From assembly GCA_002794465.1 (NCBI GenBank), contig MTSL01000178.1, forward strand, positions 62,001 through 126,000: DNA of 64,000 bases. Reading direction: 5' to 3'. The stretch comes from Paramicrosporidium saccamoebae (taxonomy: Eukaryota > Rozellomycota). The notes beneath the pieces were generated by a model. The model made no database searches. It was not told the origin of the DNA and saw only the letters and a list, made by a program, of their open reading frames with translations. The stretch's first letter is position 1; the number at the start of each line of letters is the position of its first letter. Position numbers and translations under genes: made by a program. Of the stretch, positions 43,748-55,712 are shown in pieces.

Positions 43748-44812
43748 ATGGGATTGCATCTTACTAAAATTGTGCACGAGGTCGGGGCTGCGGCGCGTTT
43801 TCACCGAATGGATAGTGCTACGACCAGCCAGTCGCTCGAAGATACCGGTAAATTCCAAGTGGTAACGCTTAGTGCTTAACCATGTAGTTGTACATAATCC
43901 AGGCACAGTGCTTGTTGGAATATTTGCCGCGGTTGTCGTGTTTCAGTATGGTCTGCTATTGTGGAAGCGCAAGCACCCTAACACGTATCTGTTGACTTCC
44001 CTGTTTCTACTGTGGGTTTTCCCCCTATTCATCGCCATTAATAACTCTTTTTGGAGATTTACAATTGTTTGGCTGATATACTCGGCGACGAACTACCGTG
44101 TCATAAGAGCCGCTAGCCAGCCAAAACTAGACCCCAAGACCCCTAGATTTGTGTATCGGTTCTATCGAGGATTATTCAATGTCACTATGGGCATTGCTGC
44201 ATTCGGATACGGGCTATTCCTAGTGAATGCTTTCATATTTCCCACTGCAACAATGATCGATCTGAGCATTACGTTGGTGTTCTATGGCCTTTATTTTGGA
44301 GTGTTGAGCAGAGATTTGGTGGAATATGGGGCAGATCGCATGGCTACCACGATTGGCGTACGTCTTTTCACTCTCTTCATTTCTTAGTATTACAGCAAAG
44401 AAGGTTTTCCCACAAAACATTTGCAGGCGAACATATGCGCCGTTTGTGGGGACAGCGTCTGTAGTCTACTAAACGTCCCAACGCCTGCATCTCCAAGCCA
44501 AGCGACGCCACTCCTTAGTCCAGAAAATGCAGACTACTTGTTCCTCAACTGCAACCATGCCGTCCATCTCCTGTGTTTGCATGGCTGGTGCCTCATTGGA
44601 AAGAAGGACACCTGCCCTTATTGCAAAGAGAGGGTTGATCTCGGCCTTATACAAACAAATCCGTACACTAAGCTCATGCATTAATAATGATTAGATGGAG
44701 AGATCCCGAGTTTGTTTATGGAAAATTGCTTGATCTGGTGCGATACATGGTCGTATGGCAACCGCTTCTAGCCTTTTTTATACACATTGTTATAACAGTA
44801 ATAAAGAACTGA
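43748..44812 (+). CDS. RNF121: RNF121/RNF175-type multipass RING E3 ligase
   Basis: Exons 43748 (or 43808)-43847, 43888-44357, 44388-44662 and 44695-44812; introns 40, 30 and 32 nt; about 300 residues. Five to six membrane segments (WKRKHPNTYLL, YGLYFGVLSRDLVEY, MATTIGYYSKEGFPTKHL) precede a RING finger: CAVCG, LNCNHAVHLLCLHGWCLIGKKDTCPYC. The last exon gives NPWRDPEFVYGKLLDLVRYMV, matching RNF121. The family acts in ER/Golgi quality control and is missing from Dikarya. The two in-frame ATGs leave the start open. AATAAA overlaps the last four codons, and the TGA directly abuts the convergent RBFA stop. Confidence 0.92.
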
Positions 44813-45541
44813 TTATTCGTGGCCAGGAGAGATCTCTTTCCGTTGTAATTCCTCGGCAATTTTGTGCGCGGTATAGTCTTCATATTCAAACCGGACAGTT
44901 GGGGCCACTCGAAGAGATAATTTCCGAGCAAGCTGGTACTTGATCGTTGCACTGGTAGCAGCAAGTGCAGCTTCCAAATTTTTACGGTACAAACGATAGT
45001 CGTCCTGGTCGTCAATGGTCCAGCGGATGACACAATATTGGTAATCGGAGCTTTGTTCCACTCGGCTTACCCTCCATACTGGCAAACGAATATAAGGGTC
45101 TTTGACGTCAGTGCTCAGGATTCCGACAATTTCACTGTATATGCGCTCTCTGGTACGGGCCATACGGACGGAAATCTGGGCACATTTTTTTTCTTCAGCT
45201 CGAATCTGTGGTCGCGGTCGGAGCCTTTTGCTTCTGGACGGCAATTCCGCAACCGTTCCGTCCACAAGTTTCACACGCCTACTCTCAACTAACGCATCGT
45301 CTAGTAGTTTTTGGCGCTGCAGGCGCGGTATAGAACGAATGATATGGTCCGGGACAAACTGTCCGCAGGCGTCGGGGCTTTGAGACTTTTCTGCTGAACG
45401 GACGTCAACAATCCCGACGGACGGCTTCTCTCGAAGGACGATAAGTCTGGCAGCTATATTCAAGCCGGGAAGCGAGCTTGCAAAACGGAAATAATGATGA
45501 AGGGAAAAGTCCCAGACATGTTGGTTCGGAAACCGGAGCAT
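44813..45541 (-). CDS. RBFA: Mitochondrial ribosome-binding factor A
   Basis: A 242-residue single exon. The C-terminal 120 residues are an RbfA KH-like fold: RTRERIYSEIVGILSTDVKDPYI, RVEQSSDYQYCVIRW, ATIKYQLARKLSLRVAPTVRFEY. The N-terminal 100 residues are basic with hydrophobic patches, consistent with a mitochondrial presequence and extension. RbfA helps mature the small-subunit rRNA of the mitoribosome. The stop codon touches the stop of RNF121 with no spacer. Confidence 0.85.
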   Translation of the reverse strand: MLRFPNQHVWDFSLHHYFRFASSLPGLNIAARLIVLREKPSVGIVDVRSAEKSQSPDACGQFVPDHIIRSIPRLQRQKLLDDALVESRRVKLVDGTVAELPSRSKRLRPRPQIRAEEKKCAQISVRMARTRERIYSEIVGILSTDVKDPYIRLPVWRVSRVEQSSDYQYCVIRWTIDDQDDYRLYRKNLEAALAATSATIKYQLARKLSLRVAPTVRFEYEDYTAHKIAEELQRKEISPGHE

Positions 45542-45623
45542 CCTAAAAAGGAAAGTCAGATTAAGCCATCGACTGCCTGGGTCTAAAACTTTTTACGAGC
45601 CAGCAGGCTTTTCTCGAGTTGCG

Positions 45624-48218
45624 ATGGCTGAAGTCAATATTGAGCGACAGGTTCGTGCAGTGCTAGGTACTGGAGCGCGACGGATGTAAATGACCGTAGA
45701 ATCCTTGCAAACGCAATCCCCGAAGCAGGCTCTGAACATTTGTGAAAAATATCTCAAGAAGAATGCCCGCTCTACCCAATTGCTTGCCATAAAGGCGCTT
45801 CTTCTCGTTTATATGGGCAAGGATAGTCAAGGATTAGAACTTGCGTACGAACTCATAGCCCAGAAGCCAACTGACTTGATTACGCTCGGTAACCTTGATA
45901 AGGTGCTTGTGACCGCCAATGACTGTACAGGCAATGCAGTGCTTTAGTTTGTAGATAAGGCTTCTGTTGTCATGTTTGAAGAAGCGTTTCGCATTGTCCC
46001 GACTGAAGACATTGGTTCATTGTGGTTCTTTAGCGTCCTTCGTACGCCAGAGAGCAGATCTCTGTTTCCCATTGCGTTAAAGTTGCACACCATGTTTAAA
46101 GGAATGAGATATCTCTTTTGGGCTATTCTAGCTCTTCATATCCAAAACCGTTCGCCCACAGCTAGCGGGAAGAGTGAATTAGAAGCAGAAAAGTCGATGA
46201 AGCTTGCCGAGAAGATGATAATCAAAGCATTCTCCACAGACAAGGTCAACCAGCGAAGTTTAGAAGAGTTGCTCCTCTTGATTGTCACCCTTCAGACTAC
46301 TGAAAATCATGCTGATGCTCTGAGTATCCTCGATTCCGCTACCGGGATATCCTTCCCCAATCTTGATGAACGCGAGATTATCCGCGCTGATCTCCTGGAA
46401 AAGAGTGGCAAATGGGAGGAAGCCATTGAACATTTACAAGAGATCCTCCTGCGCCGCGGGATATTTGATTGGACCGCATGGAAGCTTTACGTAAAAGCGG
46501 CCGATAACAGCGTAGCACGTTCCGATCTTGTGAAAGGGATGCATGATTTTATTCCAAAGTTGGAAAAGCAGAGCGATAAGAGGAGTCTGATGTTGGCTAA
46601 AATTGATGCGGGTATTGTCTTCAAATCAGACTTCTGTAACGAAGAGTCCTTGGTTAATTACATTCTCGAATACATTGAAGAATTCCGAGACAGAGGTTGC
46701 TGCGTGCCGGATATGCAACATACTTCTGCCTCGTTGCCAGTCTCGGTTCTTGAAGTGTTGGTTGAAAGGTGCCTTGCCAAATGTGCATCGAGCGCAGAAT
46801 TGCTAGAAATTACGTGGCATCAGCTGGAGAGGATTTTCCACTTGCGGTTGCTCAGTAAGACAGAGGGCGTGGGTGCTCCATTTGACCCCGATTCAAAGAT
46901 TTCAATCCTCGAAACGGTATTACCCAAAACGACAGGATCGTCGGAAGTATTGGCAACGGGATGGCTCCATCTAGCCACATTGCACGTTGACCGTGATGCT
47001 GAGGGAGATTTATTAAAGGCTGCAATGTATGGAACTAAAGCGATGAATGCAGCACCGGATAATTTTTCTGCCAAACTCTTCCTAATTCTTGTATATCTCA
47101 AGCTCGGCTCCGTTACCCTCGCTCTAGATCTCTTTAGATCGCTTGATGTCAAGCAGCTGCAACTTGATACTTTGGCTTATATCATATCCGATCATTTGTT
47201 GGAGCTTGGAGATCTGGAGCATGCAGAGCTCTTCTTCCATGAGTCATTCTTCATCTATGACGAAAATCGCACTCAATCATGGTCGCTCATTGCCGAAGCG
47301 TTTAGTCGGGGGAGCTTCTCCAACGTGCCCGAATTTTACGAATTTGCACGTCGTTTAGAATATTCACTTCAAGCGGTTGCATGCATCTGCGGAACTATTA
47401 GAACGGAACTCTTGACCAAGGATCTGGAGATAGTCGCTTCCTACCTTGAAGGCCTGAAACCCGATGACCTCTTATTTGGAGACGAATTTATGCTAAATTT
47501 AAGCGACAATCGTGATCGAGACGTAGTGGACTTTGTCGATCATGCGGGAGTAGTAAAGAGCAAGATTTTAAACCAGCTCCCTACTTTCGGACGCACCTCC
47601 ATTCTCATCTACACTTTTATTCCAATTCTCTTACGGGGGCTTTTATTTGATGATGCCAATCAACTGGATTTGCTGGTGAAAAAGTTTATTGAGAATCAAG
47701 CAAAGATAGAGTCACACCCCGTTAGTGCTGCTGAGGCCACTCGTCTGTCATTTGTACAGTCCTTGATTACTGTCGTGACAAATTATATCGAGTCTGAAAA
47801 AGATGCAAAGGTCATGATAGATGGTCTCAATGAACTCTTGTCAACCAAGCAAGTAGTTCAGTCTGCGATTGCTCCAAGTTATGAGAGTATATCCGCCATT
47901 GAGTGGGAACTGGAACGCAGCCATTGGATTGTCTTGACTGTAGGATTCTTGATAAAAGGCAAGCCACTGGTCAAAAACAGAAAGTTGGCTAAGAATATCG
48001 CGAACGAGTTGCTTGGAAATTTGGAGGATCAGTCATCGTCGCACTTGGCAGCACTCGGGGAATTAACGACAAACCTCTCAGGTCAAGAGTGCCCCGTTCA
48101 GGATTGCGACGAGGTCTGGTCAGCACTCACTCAATCCTTTAAACATTCTATAACGGCATTCCTCAAGATATGCGGAAACACTGGATCGCTTCTCAGCTGT
48201 ATTCGTAATTACGACTAA
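45624..48218 (+). CDS. NAA25: NatB auxiliary subunit NAA25/Mdm20
   Basis: Exons 45624-45666, 45700-45924 and 45955-48218; introns 33 and 30 nt; 843 residues. TPR-like helices run throughout: QALNICEKYLKKNARSTQLL, GKWEEAIEHLQEILLRR, LFLILVYLKLGSVTLALDLF, SLDVKQLQLDTLAYIISDHLL, GSFSNVPEFYEFARRLEYSL. The second intron removes an in-frame TAG; using GTACAG and TTTGTAG gives exactly the same spacing as human NAA25 (35 residues between two anchors). NatB acetylates Met-Asp/Glu/Asn N-termini co-translationally; NAA25 is the scaffold for NAA20. Confidence 0.93.
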
Positions 48219-48227
48219 ACCGGCCCC

Positions 48228-48251
48228 GAAGACACCCGGGCCGTAGAAAAA
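48228..48251. other. Inverted repeat after the NAA25 stop
   Basis: CGGCCC and GGGCCG flank a loop of about ten bases just after the stop codon, forming a GC-rich hairpin in RNA. It may affect 3' end formation; no function is proven. Confidence 0.45.
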
Positions 48252-48358
48252 ACTAAAGGGCAAAGAATAAACATCTTTGAATGTGAGGTTTATAAAGACC
48301 CTTTATCCCTGGCCCCTAGTTATATTATCTTACGATATAGTTTCGCATTATTATTCTG

Positions 48359-50099
48359 ATGACATTTGTCAAGAAAATTGCTCCACACATAAAGAGGTTA
48401 TCCAAACCTATCAGGTATATTTTCTTCAGAGTCTTTCCTTGTAGCGCCGTCTGCTTCCTAAGTGCTGTTATCTACATATTCCTACTACCCAGGCGCGAGC
48501 TTTCCTATCGGACTTATATCTCTGAGAGTGCACTTATGCCGGACTATGTACTGTTATGCTGGTGGGTGCTCATTGTACTCAGGCATTTGGGCACTTTACA
48601 GAGGATTTTTATGAGGAGATGAAGAAAATTGCGGGCGAACTGGGAGAGATGACTACTGCATCCGAGGCGATCAACGTAATCTTGGGGCATCTCAAAGACT
48701 CTTGCAGTCAGGTTGGAGTCCACGACCAGACCACTCCGTATGGAATACTGTCACCAGAGAGGGCGGATGGAACAGAGGGAATGGTGTTCATGGCTCCATT
48801 CCGCACTGCTTCTGGAACCGTTAACAAGTGCGGCATTGCTTACGTCCTTGCTGCAGCAAAGCAGTATAAAAAGTTCAAGTTTTGGTCACGGAATTTTGTA
48901 ATCTTATTCCCTGGGATCGGAATGTCCACTGAAGGTAAAGTGTTCTCTGCAGTGGAGAAATGGTTGGAGGCTTACCACAAGATTAAGCCGGGAATATCTC
49001 TGTCGTCTGGAGCACTGCAAACTGGATTGTCCATTGAACTCGAAGGCGATCAGTGCTCTATGCCATTTGGCGATCCCGAAGTCTACCTCGAAGGTCCAGA
49101 TGGCTTACTGCCTAATCTTGATGTTGTGAATTCTCTCGTAATGATTGAACGTCACCGAGGGGGAACTTTGAGACTCTTCCCGAAAGACAGTTTTTGGTAC
49201 ACGTTATGGTCGAGGATCAGCAATAATTATATTCGCGGAGTTGTTCACGCTGCATCCATGCTGGTTCGACAAGCCAGTGGGTACCCTGCTTTTTGCCATG
49301 GACCAATGCTTAAATATCGAATCGATATTCTTACACTCGGGTTTAGGCAAATGCCCCGTGAAGGGTCATCTGAATATATCAACAAGAATCTCTTTGAGTA
49401 TCCTCAGCATCTTGCTTAACACATTTTAGGATTGTGGAGATTACGTTCCGAAGTTTGAGTAACTTGCTTGAGCACATTCACCACTCATTCTTTTTCTACC
49501 TGCTGACAGATAACGACCGTTATGTTTCCATCATGAACTATATTGCCATTGGAGTCTTGCCTATCGCTGGATTGCTTGTCTGCTTTTTTTCCCGAGCTTC
49601 GCGTGGATCAGTGTTGGCGAGCTTTGCAATGTTTTTCCTGACCGCTAGCATCAATGCCGCGGCTGTGTGCGGCTTTTCGTTCTCAAACAAATCGCCATTA
49701 ATGCTCATTTTACCCACAATCTTGCTTATCCTCTTTATCAGACGGGTTGCACCAAAGGCTGGAATTAATTCGTCCATTTGTCTGATTGCTGCCGTCTCTC
49801 TTACGGCTCAGATCTTCTTAAACTTTGGCCTTGCTGTCGTTTTGGGACTTTGCTATGGGCCAATACTCGCTTTTGCCGGCCGATCGCCAGCATGGGCAGC
49901 ATTTTGTGCCCTCTGTAGCCCGTTGATGATTTTCACCATCCTCTACGCATCTGGAAATCCATGGGCATCATTTTTGGCTGACCGACTCATGACATGGAAT
50001 GCGGGCCTTCCATTTATCCTGTGGCAACCGCTAGTTCTCCTGGCCTGCGCAGGAGACGACGCTTCTCCAACAAATATTCGACACGAAAAACAAGAATAA
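48359..50099 (+). CDS. GPAA1: GPI transamidase subunit GPAA1/Gaa1
   Basis: Exons 48359-48547, 48583-49397 and 49430-50099; introns 35 and 32 nt; 557 residues. An N-terminal membrane anchor (CFLSAVIYIFLL), a large luminal domain (YRTYISESALMPDY, SFLEGPDGLLPNLDVVN-like PNLDVVNSL, ASMLVRQASGYP, HGPMLKYRIDILTL), SNLLEHIHHSFFFYLL, then about six membrane segments. Gaa1 holds the GPI anchor in the ER transamidase. Its stop (GAA TAA A) lies in an AATAAA hexamer and opens the tandem repeat that follows. Confidence 0.94.
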
Positions 50100-50340
50100 A
50101 CTTTTAAAAAACATGGATATTCAGCCTGTAAGAGAAGAGCCACCTTTTAAACAACATTGACTTCAGACCGTGAGAGAAGAATCAACTTTTAAACAACACG
50201 CATGTTCAGCATGCAAAACGAGAATCAACAAATAACATGGATATTCAGCTTGCAAAACGAGAATTAACAAATAACATGGATATTCAACGCATACAAAACA
50301 GGAATAAACTTTATTTTCTAAACAGCACGGATATATAGCA
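50092..50340. repeat. Degenerate tandem repeat between GPAA1 and LSM6
   Basis: About six units of 38-46 bp share AACA(A/G)CATGGATATTCAGC and A(G/C)GAAT(A/C)AAC. The first unit starts inside the GPAA1 stop codon and the last covers the LSM6 terminal exon. Both flanking genes thus contribute to, or were the source of, the repeat. Confidence 0.7.
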
Positions 50341-50602
50341 CTATAACAGTTAGCCAGAGAACAGTTCATGTACCATTATTGCCACGAATGAAGGCATCGC
50401 CATAAGTTCTATGACGTACCCCATCAATCCACTCCTCAGCCTGTTCTAGGGCAATATTCATATATCCATCCAAGCAGACGAGTCTTCCTTGATATTCTGC
50501 CCCCGAGTTTAGGCGAACTAGAACAGCTTGGCCGATAACTTGCTTGAGAAAATCGCCGGGACTGCGCAAGACTTGACTAAATGGCTTCTTAGTCTCAGAC
50601 AT
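50318..50602 (-). CDS. LSM6: U6 snRNA-associated Sm-like protein LSm6
   Basis: Exons 50602-50374 and 50340-50318 with a 33-nt intron; 83 residues. Sm1 and Sm2 are plain: SPGDFLKQVIGQAVLVRLNSG, YQGRLVCLDGYMNIALEQAEEW, YGDAFIRGNN followed by VLYIRAV. LSm6 is preferred over SmF because of the CLDGYMNIALEQ block and the RGNNVLYI end. It acts in the LSm2-8 ring on U6 and the LSm1-7 mRNA-decay ring. The final exon codes only seven residues and lies in the last unit of the tandem repeat. Confidence 0.92.
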
Positions 50603-50624
50603 TACGAATATATGGGGTATTTCT

Positions 50625-51571
50625 TTATTCGTCAACAAATGGAGCCACCATGAATTCTAGAAATGCAGTTTCGTTTGAGATCGGCACCATCATTTGTAAG
50701 GACAACAGGCCGGTTGGACCGACCCTTAATGAGCATTTGCATGCACTTGAAAGTCCACGAAGTGCCCCTTTCAGAAATAGTGTTGGATATGTGAATGAAA
50801 TGGGCTCAAGACACGAAAATGCCTCAACTCGATCTGCCTCGGTGGAGAGTGTAACCTGCACTGTTCTTATGTGATCTTGGCTGGTTAGCGTGACTACGTT
50901 TAAGGACGGGTCGGCCTCGATGGTGAATCTAGTATGTTCTGAAAATTGAACGAGGCATTCTCTTAAAAGAGCCGCCTAAATCATCAATCAGGGCTCTCTA
51001 AGATACTTTGCAAATTATTTTTGTAGAGATTTCTGTCAATTTTACGTTGGGGAAGGATGGCAACGCTATTGTTGCTAACTGACACTCCACTTGGAGATTC
51101 GTTGAGGTTTCGCCCGATCTACATAGATTCGGATAGGCTCACAACGGACAGTACCGAAACGAGGCTCTGTCAAATGCGCTGCTCCATTCCAAGCTATACG
51201 TAGAGAGGGGGTCTTGTCCACGCTTTCCCAAACCGGTCGGCGTCTTACAGAACTCCAAGACTTGCAGCAGCTGCTGCATCGGAAGTACAAAAACCCGAGA
51301 GTCGTCCTCTTCCTGTGTATCGCTGTCATCGGGGCATCTCCAATGCCAACCTTTGAAGGCAGACCGTGGGAGATACAAGTGCGACTGGAGTGTCTTATGA
51401 TGGTCGGTGGACAACTTTAAGCCTTCGTCACTTGGCACAAACAGCACTGATGGATTCTAATTCAGTTTAGCAGTGACTAATCCCCTTTACCTGATGACTT
51501 TCATGATGCAGAGCTTTGATTAACGCAACCAGTTTACTCTCCAAGGTCCCCTCGATTCTCAGAGACGCCAT
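50625..51571 (-). CDS. RAD1: RAD1 clamp subunit of the 9-1-1 checkpoint complex
   Basis: Exons 51571-51491, 51456-51155, 51118-51007 and 50975-50625; introns 34, 36 and 31 nt; 281 residues. It has the double PCNA-like fold of Rad1: KLVALIKALHH, VLFVPSDEGLKLSTDHHKTLQ, FVLPMQQLLQVLEF, then ALLRECLVQFSEHT, LFLKGALRGLSSACKCSLRVGPTGLLSLQ (shown in parts). It is divergent in sequence, so PCNA-family paralogues Hus1 and Rad9 were considered, but the order of motifs favours Rad1. It would load with Rad9 and Hus1 at damaged DNA. The stop is 22 bp before the LSM6 start on the same strand. Confidence 0.8.
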
Positions 51572-51684
51572 TGGCGCAAAGACAAATGTTTTATTTTAAT
51601 ACCATGTTACGTGGTAGGAAGTGGAGGCCCCTTTATCGGAAATCTTGCTCCGCTATATATTAGCTCTAATACATGCGTGCCATT

Positions 51685-52512
51685 TTATGCAACTCCAAGG
51701 TTTAAAAGCGTGCTCTGCCCGCCTGGGAGATATGAAACATTCTTGGCCGTGCTCAGGCTAGCAGCAACTTCTTTGGCCGCTTCGATGCGACGCAGCTCCA
51801 CAATCCCAGTCCCTGACTTTTCCATTGCATCTGACAGAATCTTGGCTGCATGAGCCTCTGCCTGTGCTCTGATAATGGCCGCACTCTTTTCATGCTCGCT
51901 CTTCTCGACGATGAAGCGAGCACGCTCTGCATCTTGCTGGGCCACTTGTTTAGCTTCTACTGCTCGTGTAAAGTCGGGCCCAAATGTGAGATGGGTTAGG
52001 GAGACGTCTTCCAAACGAATATTAAATTCCATTGCACGCTTCAACAGTTCTTCGCGGATGCGCGCTGATACGACCTCGCGTTGAGTTATAAGTTCGCTGG
52101 CATCAAATTGAGCAACGGTGGCTTTCAACACTTCATTACCAATGGATGGCAGTACACGTTCATCATAGTCGGGTCCCAATCGGGAATAAATAGTTGGAAG
52201 CTTTTCAATATCCGGTCGATGGAGCACGCGCAGTGTCAGTGATACAGTCTGCATATCTTTGCTGCCTGTAGTGGTCGTGATGATACGTGGGCGAGTGCGA
52301 ATGTCATAAATAATGGCTCGCTGAAGCCACGGGATTACAAAGTGCATTCCCTCCCCGACAACTGTCTGCTTCACACCAGCCAGACGGTCAAAAATGACTG
52401 CACGCTGACCACCATCAACGCTGTATATACTAGAAGACATGATAGACGCACCAATACCCACTGGAACTGCCCACTTGACCAAACGCTCGAATAGTGCGGA
52501 TTGAAACGACAT
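51685..52512 (-). CDS. PHB1: Prohibitin 1
   Basis: A 275-residue single exon. Motifs: [109 protein letters not shown] and [10 protein letters not shown] with the C-terminal coiled coil. PHB1 assembles with PHB2 into ring complexes in the mitochondrial inner membrane. The open frame continues upstream of the ATG for 120 codons, but that part is antisense to PIP30. The ATG shares a CATG with the PIP30 ATG on the other strand. Confidence 0.96.
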   Translation of the reverse strand: MSFQSALFERLVKWAVPVGIGASIMSSSIYSVDGGQRAVIFDRLAGVKQTVVGEGMHFVIPWLQRAIIYDIRTRPRIITTTTGSKDMQTVSLTLRVLHRPDIEKLPTIYSRLGPDYDERVLPSIGNEVLKATVAQFDASELITQREVVSARIREELLKRAMEFNIRLEDVSLTHLTFGPDFTRAVEAKQVAQQDAERARFIVEKSEHEKSAAIIRAQAEAHAAKILSDAMEKSGTGIVELRRIEAAKEVAASLSTAKNVSYLPGGQSTLLNLGVA

Positions 52513-52981
52513 GGAATCACTCTGCCAGGGCAGGGCTGGAACGATGGGTGACCATGAAAAGTGGGAGGCGGTCCTTTTGAAAGACGAAGAACGTAAGAAA
52601 GGTAAAGCAGAGCCTGTGGACAAGAGGTCACTGTACGAACGCTTGCAAGAACAAAAAGAGAAAGAAGACGCAGAGTACATGGAGAGATTAAAGGGAACGA
52701 ACAAGACTGCGGCCCTTGTTGAGGAAGATGTTTTATATTTGGAAGAGATTGAGATGAGAAAGAGGAACCGCGAAAGACAACTTGAAGAGGAGGAACAGAA
52801 TTTGGTGAAGGAATTCAAGAAACAAAGGCAGGACAAGTTCAATCCTGTTTCCGATGTCATCTTCGATCCCACTGTTGATCAGGAGAGGAAGAACAGTAGT
52901 TTAAAGGAAAAGAGGCAAGACTTAGGGATCGCTCCCAAAAAGAGACTGGATTTAGGGATCGTACCGAAAAGGAAAACCTGA
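52511..52981 (+). CDS. PSME3IP1: PIP30/FAM192A (NIP30) family protein
   Basis: 156 residues from ATG 52511, or 145 from ATG 52544 ([10 protein letters not shown]). The family core is [20 protein letters not shown], then [21 protein letters not shown] and a coiled coil. In animals the protein binds the PA28gamma proteasome activator. The C-terminus departs from the family: it ends in a repeat, [20 protein letters not shown], encoded by the start of a 31-bp tandem repeat that continues past the stop. Confidence 0.8.
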   Translation: MESLCQGRAGTMGDHEKWEAVLLKDEERKKGKAEPVDKRSLYERLQEQKEKEDAEYMERLKGTNKTAALVEEDVLYLEEIEMRKRNRERQLEEEEQNLVKEFKKQRQDKFNPVSDVIFDPTVDQERKNSSLKEKRQDLGIAPKKRLDLGIVPKRKT

Positions 52982-53038
52982 TTTAGGGATCGTATCGAAA
53001 AATAGAGACTGGATTTGGGGGGTTACACCGAACAAGAA
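52910..53038. repeat. 31-bp tandem repeat across the PIP30 stop codon
   Basis: Four units with TTAGGGATCG(T/C)(A/T)CC-like cores and AAAAA-rich ends: two inside the coding sequence and two beyond the stop at 52981. The last is the most diverged. Confidence 0.7.
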
Positions 53039-53257
53039 AGCGTCCTAGGTTAGCTGTGTAGAGAAAAGGAACTTGTTGGACAATATCTGTTTGCGATTGA
53101 TGGCTCCAATCCTAAATGCCACCTCATAAAATATCCCTAACAAATTACGGCAGCGCCATCAGAGTTAATTAAATAACTAGTTCCCAAACTGACCTTTTAA
53201 GCCCAATTCTAGGCTAGCATTATAATCACAGCAATATTTTTACTAGTCAATCCAATT

Positions 53258-55363
<2,106 letters not shown>

Positions 55364-55712
55364 AGCGTCCTGCACTGTCTGTTGGCTCTCTGAGCTTGCT
55401 ATATGAGTGGTTGGCCCGGTTCGTTTATTTTTCTAAAAATTGACACACCTCAGCAACACCAATCAAGCGAGTCTGAGTTGCTATGCGTTAGTTCGTGACC
55501 AATTAAAGTTTAATACGACCATCATATATCCTAAAGAATAGAGGGAGGATGGGGCGGGGTTAAGAGTTGAGAGTAGGATTGAGAGGTGTGAGGTGACAGG
55601 ATATACATGTAAAGATTTTTATATCTACGGACAGTCTCAACGCAAAATTAACTACAACCTCTCCCTCTTCCGCTGAAATTCTACTTATACTTATTATGCT
55701 TATTATACAATA
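55364..55712. other. Intergenic, GFA1 promoter and PRP28 3' side
   Basis: 349 bp without coding sequence. A 60-bp strand-biased run (about 55545-55610, purines on the + strand, pyrimidines on the - strand) could be a promoter element of GFA1 or part of the PRP28 3' UTR. Confidence 0.4.

Noticed and set aside
45945-45947. In-frame TAG suggesting a broken NAA25 gene
   Set aside because: A 30-nt intron (45925-45954) removes it and restores the exact spacing seen in NAA25 homologues.
50163-50369. 68-codon - strand open frame with EYPCYLLILVL repeats
   Set aside because: It is a reading of the tandem repeat; the true gene there is the spliced LSM6.
52513-52872. Upstream extension of the prohibitin open frame on the - strand
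   Set aside because: It is antisense to PIP30, Ser/Phe/Cys-rich and without family resemblance; the normal prohibitin start is at 52512.
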